DNA of 64,000 nucleotides from Ceratopteris richardii. Lineage: Eukaryota; Streptophyta; Polypodiopsida; Polypodiales; Pteridaceae. This document shows positions 1 through 11,354 of the stretch, piece by piece. Each line of letters opens with the position of its first letter. Position 1 is the stretch's first letter. The notes under the pieces were generated by a model. The model made no database searches, was not told where the DNA came from, and saw only the letters and a list, made by a program, of their open reading frames with translations. Position numbers and translations under genes: made by a program. The DNA lies in the NCBI GenBank assembly GCA_020310875.1, contig CM035406.1, positions 87,171,664 through 87,235,663 on the forward strand, in the 5' to 3' direction.

Positions 1-11
1 TCTTAGAGTAT

Positions 12-915
12 GTGACCAAAGTCAAAGATATAGTTGATCAATTGGCAAGCATAGGAGAAGAAATTGAAGAGGAGCAGATTGTAAGACAAGTAATCAATGG
101 TATTGAAGCTGAGGAAGAGCTTCATAACTGCCATGGACTTGTACATGGACATGCAGATTCCAGATCTTACCACACTCATGGGGCAACTCTTTACCCATGA
201 TGCCAAGCTCAATGAGAATGGAGATTCATCAACAGGTAATAGCTCTTCTGCCCTATACACTGATAAAAGTAAGCCCAAAGAGAAAGGGAAGAACAAGAAG
301 ATTGAGGATGAAGGGGATACCTCCCAAGCAAACTATGCAGGGAGAGGTAGAACCTCAAGAGGAAGGGGCAGAGGAGGTAAGCAAGGTAGGGGGAGATCTT
401 ATAACTCCTCATGATGTAATATTTGTGGATTGTCAAATCATACTATAGATGAATGTTATAGGAACTTCAAGAATCAGAGAGGTAGAGGATTTCAAAGAGG
501 TGGATATACACAATCAAGTGGAAGATTCAATCACCACCAAGGATACAATAACAACTACAACAACAACTACAATAGCAACTACCAAGGAGGCTACAAATCA
601 AGGAAAGATTATAACAACTACGCAGAGGAGAAAGAGGATTCTCGTCTGATTATGAATATGACTTCAAAACCAGGTATAAATGATGATCATCTATTCTACA
701 TTGACTCAGGCAATGTAGCTCTTCGCTCTGACCTTGAGGAACTAAAGGGTAAGCATCAGGTACAAACAAGTGATGACACCAAGAACTCAGTGATTAAAGT
801 AGGAAATGTTAAGGCCTCAGATGGAAATAAGAATCTATTGAGCATGGTTCTATATGTACCTACAATTACCAAGAATTTAATGAGTGTTGGACAGATTGTG
901 GAAAAAGGCTTGTAG
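12..915 (+). pseudogene. copia A gag (C-terminal part) and protease remnant
   Basis: The early part matches the copia Gag helical region. Two overlapping reading frames switch around 100-130, indicating a frameshift. A basic Arg/Gly-rich stretch leads to a CCHC zinc knuckle at 415-459 (C-x2-C-x4-H-x4-C). An in-frame TGA at 412-414 sits immediately before the knuckle. An Asn/Tyr-rich linker follows, then the protease signature DSG at 703-711. The residues after DSG do not fit the usual Cys/Ala-Ser/Thr-x-His pattern, so the protease core is eroded. A TAG at 913-915 ends the frame, and integrase continues in the same frame beyond it. Confidence 0.75.
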
Positions 916-942
916 GTCAGGTTCAACCAATATGGAGCATTT

Positions 943-2256
943 GTGAAGGATCCCCAACATGGATTCAAGAGAATTGCCAAAGGAGAAAAGGAAGGTAGAT
1001 TATTCTCTTTTGAACTTGAGGACACAAGGAATATTGCACTTTATAGCTACAAAGATCAAACACTATCAGAGCTTAAAATTTGGCATAAGAGAACAGGACA
1101 TGTTGGTGAAAGAACCTTAAAACAAATATGTAGAGATCAATGTGTGCTTGGGATACCTAATGTATCCAAGCAATACACGATCTATAAATGTGGTGCTTGT
1201 CAGTTTGGAAAATCTCATAGGTTACCCTTCTCAAGGAAAGGCTACATGCATGAGGACTACCTAGAGCTTTTCCATACAAATGTATGGGGACCAAGTAAGG
1301 ATCCCTCAATTTCTGGATCAAGGTACTATTTATCTTTCATTGATGTCTTCAGTAGGTGGACTGTCTTCTATTTTATGAAGCACAAAGATGAAGTATTCAG
1401 TTGCTTTAAAAAGTATCTTGCACTTGTTGAGAACCAAACAGGAAGAAATCTAAAGAGACTAAGGTCAGATGGAGGAGGTGAGTACTTCTCAAATGAATTT
1501 GATGCATTCTTGCAGGAGAGAGGAATCAAGAGAGAAATTACAACGAGATATACCCGTGAGCAAAATGGGGTGGCAGAGAGGAGAAATAGATTAGTTGTTG
1601 AAACAACTAGGTCAATGTTAAATGAGAAAAAATTGCCCAATTACTTGTGGGTAGAGAGTGTATCTACTGCCACTTATCTTGTAAACAGGTTGCCATCCAA
1701 ATCTCTTGATGGGATGACCCTATATGAAGCATGGCATGGTAGAAGACCTTCACTTGATCATTGCAGGATCTTTGGATGTGTTGCTTATGTGCATATCCCT
1801 TCTCAAATAAGAGGTAAGCTAGACCCTAAGGCAAAGAAGTGCATCTTCATAGGGTATGACTTGAATAAGAAAGGATACAGGTTCTACAATCCTTCAAACA
1901 AAGGATTCATGATCAGTAGAGATGTTGTCTTTGATGAGAATGACTCTTGGTTTGAAAGTGAATGCAAGAAAGTAAAGCTAACTTATGACTTGGAAGAGGA
2001 GTTTCCAAGCCTCACTAAGGAGGAGCCTAATCAGATTGAAAACATCAACTCAAATGATGAGGACATCATCAACCTAGAAGAATTCAAGGCATGGAAGTCC
2101 AAAGGCAAAGTCAAAATGAAGAAATTGGAGGATATACCTGAACAATCTAACCAAGCAATCAAAAGATCACCAAGGGAGAGCAAGAAGCCAATCAGATATG
2201 GCTATGACACTTCCTTAGTTACTAAGCACTCTATTTATCTTGCAAAAGACTTGTGA
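943..2256 (+). pseudogene. copia A integrase (GAG-pre-integrase, core, C-terminal linker)
   Basis: This open stretch of 437 codons carries the HHCC zinc-binding region (HKRTGH and CGAC around 1080-1200) and the retroviral integrase core. The second and third catalytic residues are visible in RSDGGGEY and AERRNR. The first catalytic Asp, normally in an HTDVWGP-like motif, is Asn here (codon 1279-1281), so the integrase should be inactive. The C-terminal part holds the copia FGCVAYVHIP and CIFIGYD motifs and an acidic linker. A TGA at 2254-2256 ends it, and RT homology continues beyond. Confidence 0.85.
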
Positions 2257-3772
2257 TTTGAAGAGCCATCATCATATGAAGAGGCAAAGACCAAGGCAGA
2301 ATGGAAGGAAGCTATGGATGAGAAATTGAAGCACTCAAGGAGAGTAATACTTGGGAGCTAGTACCAAAGAAGGAGTCTATGAAGGTAATTGGTTCTAGAT
2401 GGATCTATAAGAACAAAAGGAATTCTGATGGATCAATAAGCAGGTACAAAGGTAGACTTGTGGCTAACAGTTTGGCACAAACCCAGGGAGTTGATTATGA
2501 AAAAACCTTCTCACCTATGGCCAAAATGCCAACCATCAAGGTATTGGTAAGTGTGGCTGCATCAAAGAATTGGAACATGTATCAATTGGATGTAAATAAT
2601 GCATTTCTAAATGGCTGTATTTTAGAGGTATACATGTCTCAACCTCTTGGCTATGAGGACCCAAGCAAGATAACATATGTGTGTAAACTGAACAAAGCTC
2701 TTTATGGATTGAAGCAGGCACCTAGGGCATGGAACCATAGGTTGATTACATACCTTGAGGATCAAGGATTACTTCTCTGTTTGTAAAGAGTAATAATTCA
2801 GAGGTAATATACCTATGTGTATATGTTGATGATATCATACTCACAGGTAATGATGTTAATGGCATCAAGCAGATCAAGAATTAGATGATGCAGGAGTTCA
2901 AAATTAGTGACCTTGGATCACTAAAATATTTTCTTGGACTTGAGTTAGTCTATACTAACTTTGGAATTGATATTACTCAGAGAAAATATATACAAGATAT
3001 GTTAAAGAAGTTTCAGTTGTAGGATGCCAAGGTAGCAAGTACTCCAATGGAGGCAAATCAAAAGTCTAGTGCTCATGAAGGTGATGTGCTTGAGAATATT
3101 GCAGGTTACCAAAGCGTAGTGTGAAGCTTGAACTATGCTACATTGACAAGGATTGATATTGTTTATGGAGTAAGTGTTTTAAGTCAATTTATGCACAAAC
3201 CTAGGGCACCTCATTTGGAAGCTGCCAAAAGGATTTTGAAGTACCTTAAGGGCACTCAAAATCAAGGTTTATATTTTCCTTATACTTCAAACTTAGACAT
3301 CAAGATTTATTCAGATGCAGATTGGGCAAGTTGCAAAGATTATAGAAGGAGTACCTCAGGATACCTATCCTTTGCAAGTGATAAACCTATATCATGGTCT
3401 TCAAAGAAGCAACCTACTGTTGCTTTGTCTTCTACAGAGGCAGAGTATAGAGGATTAGTCAATGCTACTCAAGCGGCCATATGGATTAGATTGTTATATA
3501 CATACTTGGGTTTGCATACTACATCTCCAATGACTTTTGGAAATAATACAAGCTCACTACATCTTGCAGCTTATCCTATTTATCATGCTAGGACCAAGCA
3601 TATAGAGGTCCTCTATCATTATGTGAGAGAGAAGCTATTGGGCAAGGAAATTCAGTTGGCTTATGTATCAACTAATTTGCAATGTGCAGACTTATTGACT
3701 AAAGCATTAGATGGTACAAAACTTTGCAGGTTTAAGTCTACGAGTGGATTGCAGGGCATTCAAGAAGATTGA
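2257..3772 (+). pseudogene. copia A reverse transcriptase and RNase H
   Basis: RT homology begins after the stop at 2256. It changes frame near 2320 and runs openly from 2379 to 2786, with YQLDVNNAFLNG and YGLKQAPRAW visible. A second frame change near 2770 precedes the intact catalytic YVDD at 2822-2833. Further in-frame stops lie near 2883, 3020 and 3122. RNase H is recognisable from 3128 to 3772 by YSDADWAS, SSTEAEY and HARTKHIE. At least two frameshifts and three stops make this a clear pseudogene. Confidence 0.85.
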
Positions 3773-3812
3773 AGAAGAAGAACAAGCCAAATTTTTTGGC
3801 TTAAGGGGGAGC

Positions 3813-4300
3813 TATCGATGCAAATACCAAGCCCACACATTTGGCTAGAGTTTATTGAAGCTCCATGAGAACCATTGCTAGGAAGTTTTTATCTTTTACC
3901 ATTTGTAAAAGTCAATTTTTGACTTTGAAGAATATTTGTAACCACCACTAAACTCGTGGAGTTTTTTAGTTAGAAAAGTCACGATTTTACTTGAGGGAAT
4001 ATCTCCTAGATTGGAGGACCACTTTTAGTGAGAGCCAATGAAGAATTCTGATTCAAATTTCAAATGTATCATCTATAAAAGATGACTGAAAAAACTCGCG
4101 GCTAAGTGGCTTCATTCCCGAGTTCTCCTTGACCACATTATAAGAGAGTAAGGCTTACATCATAGACTATACTACTCACCATCAATAGGCTTTGATTATC
4201 ATGCCTATGATCTTGTACAACATTGTGTTCTAATACAATAGATCAATACTTCTCATCTAATGTCTCTCTATCATAGTCACTCATAACAGTCAACTTGTAC
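3813..4300 (+). repeat. 3' LTR of copia A, with polypurine tract just upstream
   Basis: A purine run at 3801-3811 (TTAAGGGGGAG) is the plus-strand primer and sets the LTR start at about 3813. The first bases read TATCGATG where related LTRs here start TGTTGGTG, so the terminal TG has decayed. A promoter-like TATAAAA lies at 4074-4080. The stretch CACATTTGGCTAG near the start also occurs in the LTR at 18944-19994 (minus strand), supporting a common family. The right border is not resolved. Confidence 0.6.
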
Positions 4301-4867
4301 TGCTCATATCTCAATCATTTCTTTATCCTTTTCATTGTTCTATAGCTTATTGGAATCAGCTCCAAGTTCTCTACATGCTCACAAATTTTGAAGATAATAT
4401 TTTCATCCAATTTGGAGAAAAGCGTGTCGAAGCACTTACTGGTCAAACTCTGTAGAGGTCCTAAAAAATCGTGGGTAATAGTTTGATTGCTAAATTTATT
4501 GCTCTGTGTATAGTGCATCATTTTAAGTGATTCCATTTGGAATCCTTAGGTCATTATGCTTATTTGATATCTCTAAACGGAATTTTTCTAATTCCTACTG
4601 TACTGAAAGCACTGAGCATAACAAGCAGCAAGTGTGTGAACAAAAATAGAAGGTTTTCATTAATCCTTCAACTTGGAAATAGTCTGTTTTGGTTCAATCA
4701 TTTCTCACATCATTTCCAAAGTACGTAGGCACTTGTACAGTGTCATTAGAAAGCTAAGAGGGCCTAAAAATCAACTCTGAAGCAGGAAGGGGCTGGTACA
4801 AAGCAAGATTTGGCAGTACCTACGCATTTCTTGGAGTCTCCATCCATCTTTCCCAACATTACTTTCA
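4301..4867. other. no gene recognised
   Basis: Short open frames on both strands have no recognisable domain. The sequence lies between copia A's LTR and a gypsy fragment and may be older retroelement non-coding DNA. Confidence 0.4.
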
Positions 4868-6060
4868 TTCAGGGTGGTAGATGTCAAACCTGAGATGAGT
4901 TCTGTCTATGAAAGTATAGCAAGGTCTATTTTCATAGAGTTGTTGGACCCAAAAGTGGACAAAGATACAAACCCTATGGTCAAAGATTTGATGGAGCTAG
5001 GAAAAATACGTGTCAAAGAAGATCTTCTCGAAGTAGTTAATTTGGACACACTAGAAGAGCCACAAACGATGAGAATTTGTGCGGAGCTCGCTCCAAAATT
5101 TCGAATTTCTCTAATTGCCTTGCTAAAAGAGTATAAAGATGTGTTCATCTCGACTTATGTAGATATGAAAGTTTTGGATCCAAGACTTCATCATCACAAA
5201 ATTCTACTTAAGCCAAATGCAACTCCGATGATGCAAGAAATATACAGGATGAACCCAAATTTTGCAGAATAGGTGAAGCATGAACTGGACCACCTAATCA
5301 AGGTGGGCTACATTATTCCTACTAAGAATCGGGAGCGGGTATCCCCAATCGTGATTGTACAGAAGAAAAATAAGCAATTGCAGATTTGTGTGGATTACCG
5401 AAAGTTGAATGCAACCACTAACTGAGATCCTTTTCTACTGCCCTTTCTAGATAGTATGTTGGATGAAGTTGCAGGTCAGGAGATGTACTCTTTTCTGGAT
5501 GGATTTAGCAGGTATATTTAGGTTCGATGGTGGAAGAAGATATCCCGAAGACAACGTTCATTACCAATTGGGAAATATTTGCTTGGACAATGCTCCCAAT
5601 ACATTCCAATGATGCATGCATCAAATCTTTGCCTAATATCTAACTTCCTTCATGTAGATATTCTTAGAAAAATTTTCTATTTTTAGACAAATAGCAGCTC
5701 ATTTGGAGCATTTGCAATCCTATTTTTTTGCTTGATGGAAGAGACAACTCTACCTCAATGCGCACAAATCAGCCTTCACAATCAAGTGTGGCAAATTGCT
5801 TGGCCATATCATTTCGCGGGATGGTATTGTAGTAGATTCAGACAAGGTAAAGGTCATTCTGGAGACTCGAACACCATGAAATCCAAAAGAAGTTTTGCGA
5901 TTCTTAGGCCAAGTATGATGGCATGGACGTCATTTATGAGGATTGGCTGATATTGCACCACAGAATGAGAATGCCTCTGCCTAATCTATTCGATTAAGAA
6001 ATTCTCGCATTATTTATTTGACAAATCTTTTACTTTTCATGTTGATCATAGTGTGCACTC
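4868..6060 (+). pseudogene. Ty3/gypsy reverse transcriptase fragment
   Basis: The open part at 4874-5272 reads into the typical gypsy lead-in to RT: a KDVF segment, a degraded equivalent of the MPGLDP motif, then a polypeptide continuing past a TAG at 5270-5272. The RT fingers are visible in VQKKNKQLQICVDYRKLN (about 5357-5412), and motif A is visible as FLDGFSRY. The YVDD region is eroded to a recognisable but non-canonical form near 5660. The segment resembling LGHIISRDGIVVDSDKV at about 5797-5850 matches the RT C-terminal connection. There are several stops and frame changes. It was further interrupted by the copia insertion at 6093. Confidence 0.75.
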
Positions 6061-6092
6061 CTTTATCTGGTGAAGTAGTAGAATCTAGTAGG

Positions 6093-6507
6093 TGTTGAGG
6101 ACATGATTGCGCCTACTTCATCTTCATTTGTATCCGCATGAGTGCATCTCCATTTGTATCCAGGAGGCACTCCATTTCTAGTCTATTTCCATTTTATATT
6201 GTATTTCCTTTGTATTTGGGTACCTTGCCATGTGCTTCTACCAGTTGTATTCATTCTCCTTTCAGGAGGCTTATCCCACATATGATGTACTTTTGAGAGC
6301 CCCTCCCAAATCTATATAAGGAGGGCCTCTCCCCACATTTGTAATTGGTTAGAAGCTTGAGGAGCCTACTCCATGATCTTGGCAAGCTCATTTCTAATCC
6401 ACATGAGTTTACCCATTTCATGGTCTACTCATTTTGTGTCTCACACATTTTTTGTTTTGTGAGAGTACTTTACTTTTCATTTTGCTTCCACGTGCGTACT
6501 CTCTAAA
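6093..6507 (+). repeat. 5' LTR of copia C
   Basis: It starts TGTTGA and ends CTCTCTAAA, where the 3' copy ends CTCTCTACA, so the terminal CA has mutated. A TATA box (TATATAAG) at 6313-6320 would drive element transcription. It is 415 bp against 410 bp for the 3' copy; the difference is a 6-bp deletion in the 3' copy at the TATA region and a 1-bp gain elsewhere. Confidence 0.93.
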
Positions 6508-6519
6508 TGGTATCAAAGC
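6508..6519 (+). other. primer binding site, initiator-Met tRNA type
   Basis: TGGTATCAAAGC directly abuts the 5' LTR. It matches the usual plant TGGTATCAGAGC complement of the tRNA-iMet 3' end with one mismatch. It would prime minus-strand DNA synthesis. Confidence 0.85.
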
Positions 6520-9020
6520 ATTAGGTGGAGGTCTTGGTGGTTCTCCTTTTGGATGTAGTGGAGAAGCTCTTGTTGGTATTCTTTTGGTGATGACTTTGTT
6601 TCATCATCTTGTCCGTGCTTTGAGTGCATTTTGAGTGCTACTTTCCCTCCCACCCACCCCTTTTCTACCACTGTTTCACACCATCCCACCCTTGTGCTTT
6701 GAGGCTTTAGAGGTACTCTAGGTCTTCATATCTATTTTGTTATACATCTGGTATCTATGGAGTGTTTATAAACACTTGCAGAGAGGCTCTTAGACATTTT
6801 CCCATTTATTTGGTGATGTTTTAAGTTTAAGTGTTCCACCGTTATTTTGATGGTAATTTTTTAATGCACTTAGCACATGCACGAGCTGTGCCACCTCTGT
6901 CCATGTGTCCATCCAAGTGATATTTCTCTCTGTTGAACGAGTTGTACGACAAATATCATATGTTGCATGGGTTGTCACGTCAATCTCATCTTTAGCTCTG
7001 TGTAAATCGGAGCATCGATCTACTACATTCTATCTCTGTAGCTCAATGGGAAGCGACCTGGAGTAAAGGAGGAATAGCCAAGGACACCCGCAACTACTTC
7101 GCAACCAACTCAAAGGTTGTCTGATCTCCAACCACAGTGAGAGGAATCAAAATCTTCTCATCCATTTCTAAGGAGTGCGTGAATGAGTCTAGTATACAAA
7201 GAAAAGACGGACAACGTGCAAGACATCAGCGAGATAAACTGTATGCATGGTTGTCATTCTACTGCCATACAACCCTCAATTGCTTAGGATCGCATCTAGC
7301 AGCCATTGCGATCTTGTCTAAAATTCACTCCAACCAGATCTCTACAGCAGCATCAACACGTATCAAATTGAGGTTTTGTGTGCTGTTCCGACCAAAGATC
7401 TGGAAGACATTCACTATGTGAAGATCAGGAGGTCAAAAGAGATGTCGCGTGGACTTATTCATTGCTCATGAAGCAAGCTCTGGTGTCTCATGCAGACTAT
7501 CTGACAGCAAGCTTCGTATCATAGAGTGCACTATATGACAGCACTAGTAGAGCAGAGAACAAGAGAGAACTATCTGATAGCAAGTTTGGTGTCGTAGAGA
7601 GCACTATCTGAAAGCCCTATTCATCTCATCGCATGTACAACAATGAGCAAAGCTCCATCTCCGTAGAACCTCTGATAGAACAAACTCCAGCGCTCTGAAC
7701 TCCTTTATCACTCTGTGTAGCCCTTGCGCAAAGCTCCTTCAGAAAAAGCATGGCAAGATACTACTCCTCACACCGTTTTTGAGAGAAAGAGAGAGAGAGA
7801 AGGAGCTCTACTTTGCCGACGTGCATGGTAATCCATACATTGAATCTTGACGCATTGAGGTGGTGGCACATTCACAGCACTGTGATCCAATCTTGTAGTG
7901 TGCTCTGCAAACTTGGCCTATCTAAAAGCATTTGTGTTTGATGCTATTTCTGTTTTGGCATACGTTATTGATGACAACAGTTGCGCCATATTTTTTTAGA
8001 CAGAATCCATATGATGTTTCACAGAGCCCATGTGATTCTCTCGTGCAAGTTATCAACGAAAGGCGGGGAATATCCTTGCATAAGATTTGCTGTCGACATA
8101 CGTTATGATTTATGATTGCATCTTCTGCATTTCTTTGGCCACGACTTGCTTGGGCTTATTCATGATTGATGTATTATGCCACGCTCTTTAGTTTGGCTTT
8201 TTTTTTTATATACCATATGGTGTCCTGGGGCTCGCGAGTTGCCAAAGGCTCAAAACCACTCTAAAGCATCGTCCAATGAAGTTGTCAACACAACAACTAT
8301 TGAAAACAACAACTATTGAAAGGAGTATTGGGTGCGCCATTATCGTGTGTGATGATTGTAAAAACATCATCTTTACTCCTTATCAAGATTTTTGACCGTT
8401 TCTCTTATGGTTAACTTACTAACTTATCATTAAGGTTTTGCCTTTAGTTTGTGGCACAACATTTGCCTTTCTGAGCATCCAACATCAAGACACTATTTTG
8501 TAATTCCTCAAAGGGTTTTAAACCTCAATTGGCATCATTTTGTATCTCTTCCAAGGGTTTCCCTTTGAACTTTACTAGCCCATATATTTTATATCCCAAG
8601 GCACTTGATCATTGACTTTGCACCTAAGTTGGCGCCACTTATTGTAATCACCAAATCATATCATTTGGCACTAAGTGCCTCCCTCTTTGTACACTCAAAA
8701 TATAAAAAGAATTATTGTGTGTGTGCGCACCCTTGTGGGTAGGAGGCTAGTCTAAGCCCACTCACATAGTTTCTTGCATACCCAAGCCTACTCTAAGGCT
8801 CAGTTGATGTGCAATGGGCTACTCTAAGCCCTCCTCTCGTGTCGACTTATCTTGGTGTTGTACAAGTGCAGGGCTACTCTAAGCCCCCTCCTCCCCCCCC
8901 CCAAGAACTTTAAGTGTGGTGTCCAGTTGTTCATTTCAAGCTTTGCAATTATTTTGAAGCGGTATTGTTGGCAAGTACCTTTGATAGTGTTTCTAAACAC
9001 TTTATCCTCAAAGCTTTGTA
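6520..9020 (+). other. 2.5-kb non-coding leader of copia C
   Basis: No protein domain was recognised between the primer site and gag. Copia leaders are usually a few hundred bases at most. Two near-identical 16-base palindromic words lie near its ends: AGTGTTTATAAACACT at 6761-6776 and AGTGTTTCTAAACACT at 8986-9001. They could mark the edges of an insertion of about 2.2 kb. Near 8750-8900 the phrase CTACTCTAAGCC recurs. A tRNA A-box-like word at 7043-7053 has no B box behind it. Confidence 0.5.
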
Positions 9021-9845
9021 ATGACCAAAAGTGAAGGTAGCTCATTATCTATGGCTAACTTCTTACCCTCTTTCACCCCTATTTTTATGCCTAAGGATGA
9101 ACTCCTCAATGGACAAAATTACAATATATGGAAAGATGTCATGCGCGCCTATCTCTACACGAATCTCCTTCATGAGGTAGTAGACTGGTCAAAACCCGAA
9201 CCCAATAGGGATACCAACTTAGACAATTGGCATGTGTGGAATATCAAGGACAAAAGAGCTTTAGGTTAGCTGTTACTTGCCTATGACGAACTGACAAAAG
9301 GACATATCACGGCATGTAAGATGTCCAAGGATGCTTGGGATACATTAGCTGCTTTGTATGAAGACAAAACTCCTTCAAAATCATATGCATTAGAGGCCGA
9401 GTTTCATAATTTGATCATTCGGCCACATGACACAATTACCAAGGTCATAGCCCAATTTGAGGACTACCAGCATAAATTAGCACTATGTGGTAGGTAGATC
9501 TCTAGTGAAGACATGGCCATTAGGCTTCTTAACAAGTAACCTAATTTGTACGAGACATTTGTCACAACTTTGTATAATCACGGCCAAGTCTTAACTTGGG
9601 AAGAGGTTCGTCGACTATTGCTCCTTCACGACTCGCGAGCCAAATCGACTTCCTCCCAAGAGTCTGCCATGAAGGCCAAAGGCCCATTCAATAGAGGCAA
9701 AACCACAAATCATCATGCTAGCAATCGATCTAAGCAAGGATCGCATAACGCATCGAAGAAGTTCACCTGTAATTTTTATGGAAAATCAGGACACTTAGAA
9801 AAGTTTTTCTATAAAAAGAAACAATCATCAAAGGCTTCTACGTCT
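9021..9845 (+). pseudogene. copia C gag
   Basis: The frame starting at 9021 encodes a copia Gag of the UBN2 type (NGQNYNIWKDVMRAYL near the start, W-x-x-W-x2-KD further on). In-frame stops at 9267-9269 (TAG), 9495-9497 (TAG) and 9537-9539 (TAA) interrupt it, and the frame is otherwise continuous. The zinc knuckle near 9767-9815 is damaged: the second and last cysteines of C-x2-C-x4-H-x4-C read Tyr and Phe. Nucleic-acid binding by this Gag would be lost. Confidence 0.8.
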
Positions 9846-11324
9846 AGGCAAGCATCCAAAGGATCCCAACATAGATCCCACTGCTCTAGTGAGGAACTTT
9901 TCATCTCCACAGAAGCCAATGCCCTAGTTACTTCTAGCTCCCCACATGAGTGGATCTTTGATAGCGGAGCTACCTCCCATATGTGCAAAGACAAGGACTC
10001 CTTTGAAGAACTCGAAGAGCACACGGGAGAAGTCTATCTTGGCAACAACAAAAGTTTACCCATCGAAGGAAAAGGGAAAGTTCAAATTACCAACAATCAG
10101 GGGGAATGTAAGTCTTTATCCAATGTTCTTTTTGTTCCAAATTTATGTATGAATCTACTTTCCATCAAGGCCATTACAGATTAGGACAAACAAGTATAGT
10201 TTGATAACACCTCAGTTAAGGTAGTTGATCCCCATACAAAGGATGCCATTGCTCAATGTATTCAAGAAAAGGGTCTCTATAAGTTATCTTGCTTTGTATC
10301 CAAAGAATCAACCTCAAGTTTGTGCCACCAAAGATTTGGCCACACTTCTTACTTATCAAAAATCTCTTCATCCCAACTTGTGAAGGGATTGCCAAATATC
10401 GGGCAACTTACTGATGTCTGCCAAGCTTGCACCCAAGGCAAGCAACATAGGGCCCCAGTTCCCAAGGAAGTTTCAACACGAGCGAGGAACCCTCTAGACC
10501 TTATCCACATGGACTTATGTGGACCAATGAACACCCCATCCCTGAGTGGATCCCTCTACTTTTATCTTCTAGTAGATGACCACTCTCGCTATATTTGGGT
10601 GTACTTTTTGCAGTCAAAGGCAGACACATTCTCTAAGTTTGAAACTTGGATCAAGGAAGTTGAGAATGAAGCTTCAACTAAAGTTAAGACCATCAGAACA
10701 GATGGAGGTGGTAAGTTTATCAATCATGACTTTGATAACTTTCTCAACGAGAAAGGGATCAAAAGACAAGTCACTCAGCCTCATACTCCATACCAGAATG
10801 GAGTAGCTGAAAGGAAGATATGCAGTGTGATGGAAATGGCACGAACAATGCTTCATCACAAGGATCTACCCTACAAGTTTTGAGCAGAAGCCGTGCATAT
10901 TGCCGTTCACATTCTTAATCGAGGATTTACAAGTGCATTACACAACAAAACACCCTTTGAATCCTACTATGGAAGAAAACCAAATGTGAATTACTTTCCA
11001 GTCTTTGGTAGTGAAGCTTTTGTCCATGTACCAAAAGAAGATAGAAACAAGTTACAATCAAAGTCCAAGAAACACATATTCATAGGGTACAGTGACCAAT
11101 CAAAGGCATACCGTCTATATGATATGGAAAACCACTCCATCACCATTTCGAAGGATGTGATTTTCAATGAAGCTTCCTCATACTCAAGAAAAGATTCAAG
11201 TACAAGTCTTAGTCCACCTATCTACACTTTAGAGGGGGACTCAGTATTTCCAAACTCCAACTCAGAAGCAAGTACTTCAAGTCATCCGAGAAGATCTCAA
11301 AGACTTATTGACAAGACACAATGA
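9846..11324 (+). pseudogene. copia C protease and integrase
   Basis: The protease active site reads WIFDSGATSHM, intact, at about 9949-9981. Two TAG stops near 10182 and 10197 follow. The integrase zinc region (HQRFGH and CQAC) precedes the core, where HMDLCGP, RTDGGGKF and AERKI carry all three catalytic acids. A TGA at about 10880 splits the core from the downstream FGSEAFVHVP and HIFIGYSD region (10893-11324). The integrase chemistry residues are preserved although the frame is broken. Confidence 0.85.
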
Positions 11325-11354
11325 GAACAAAGTCATTCTGTTAATTACACCTTA

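Larger units (their letters stand above)
1..4300 (+). mobile_element. Ty1/copia retrotransposon A, left end cut by the window
   Basis: The order gag, protease, integrase, reverse transcriptase, RNase H, polypurine tract and 3' LTR is the copia order, all on the + strand. The 5' LTR and the start of gag lie outside the window. The frame is broken by several stops and frameshifts, so this copy is dead. Its integrase C-terminal region and integrase-RT linker resemble those of the minus-strand remnant at 28345-28786, which suggests two copies of one family. The right end of the LTR could not be fixed, so 4300 is approximate. Confidence 0.85.

Noticed and set aside
7043..7053. tRNA A-box-like word TAGCTCAATGG
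   Set aside because: No B box or foldable tRNA follows within 100 bp.
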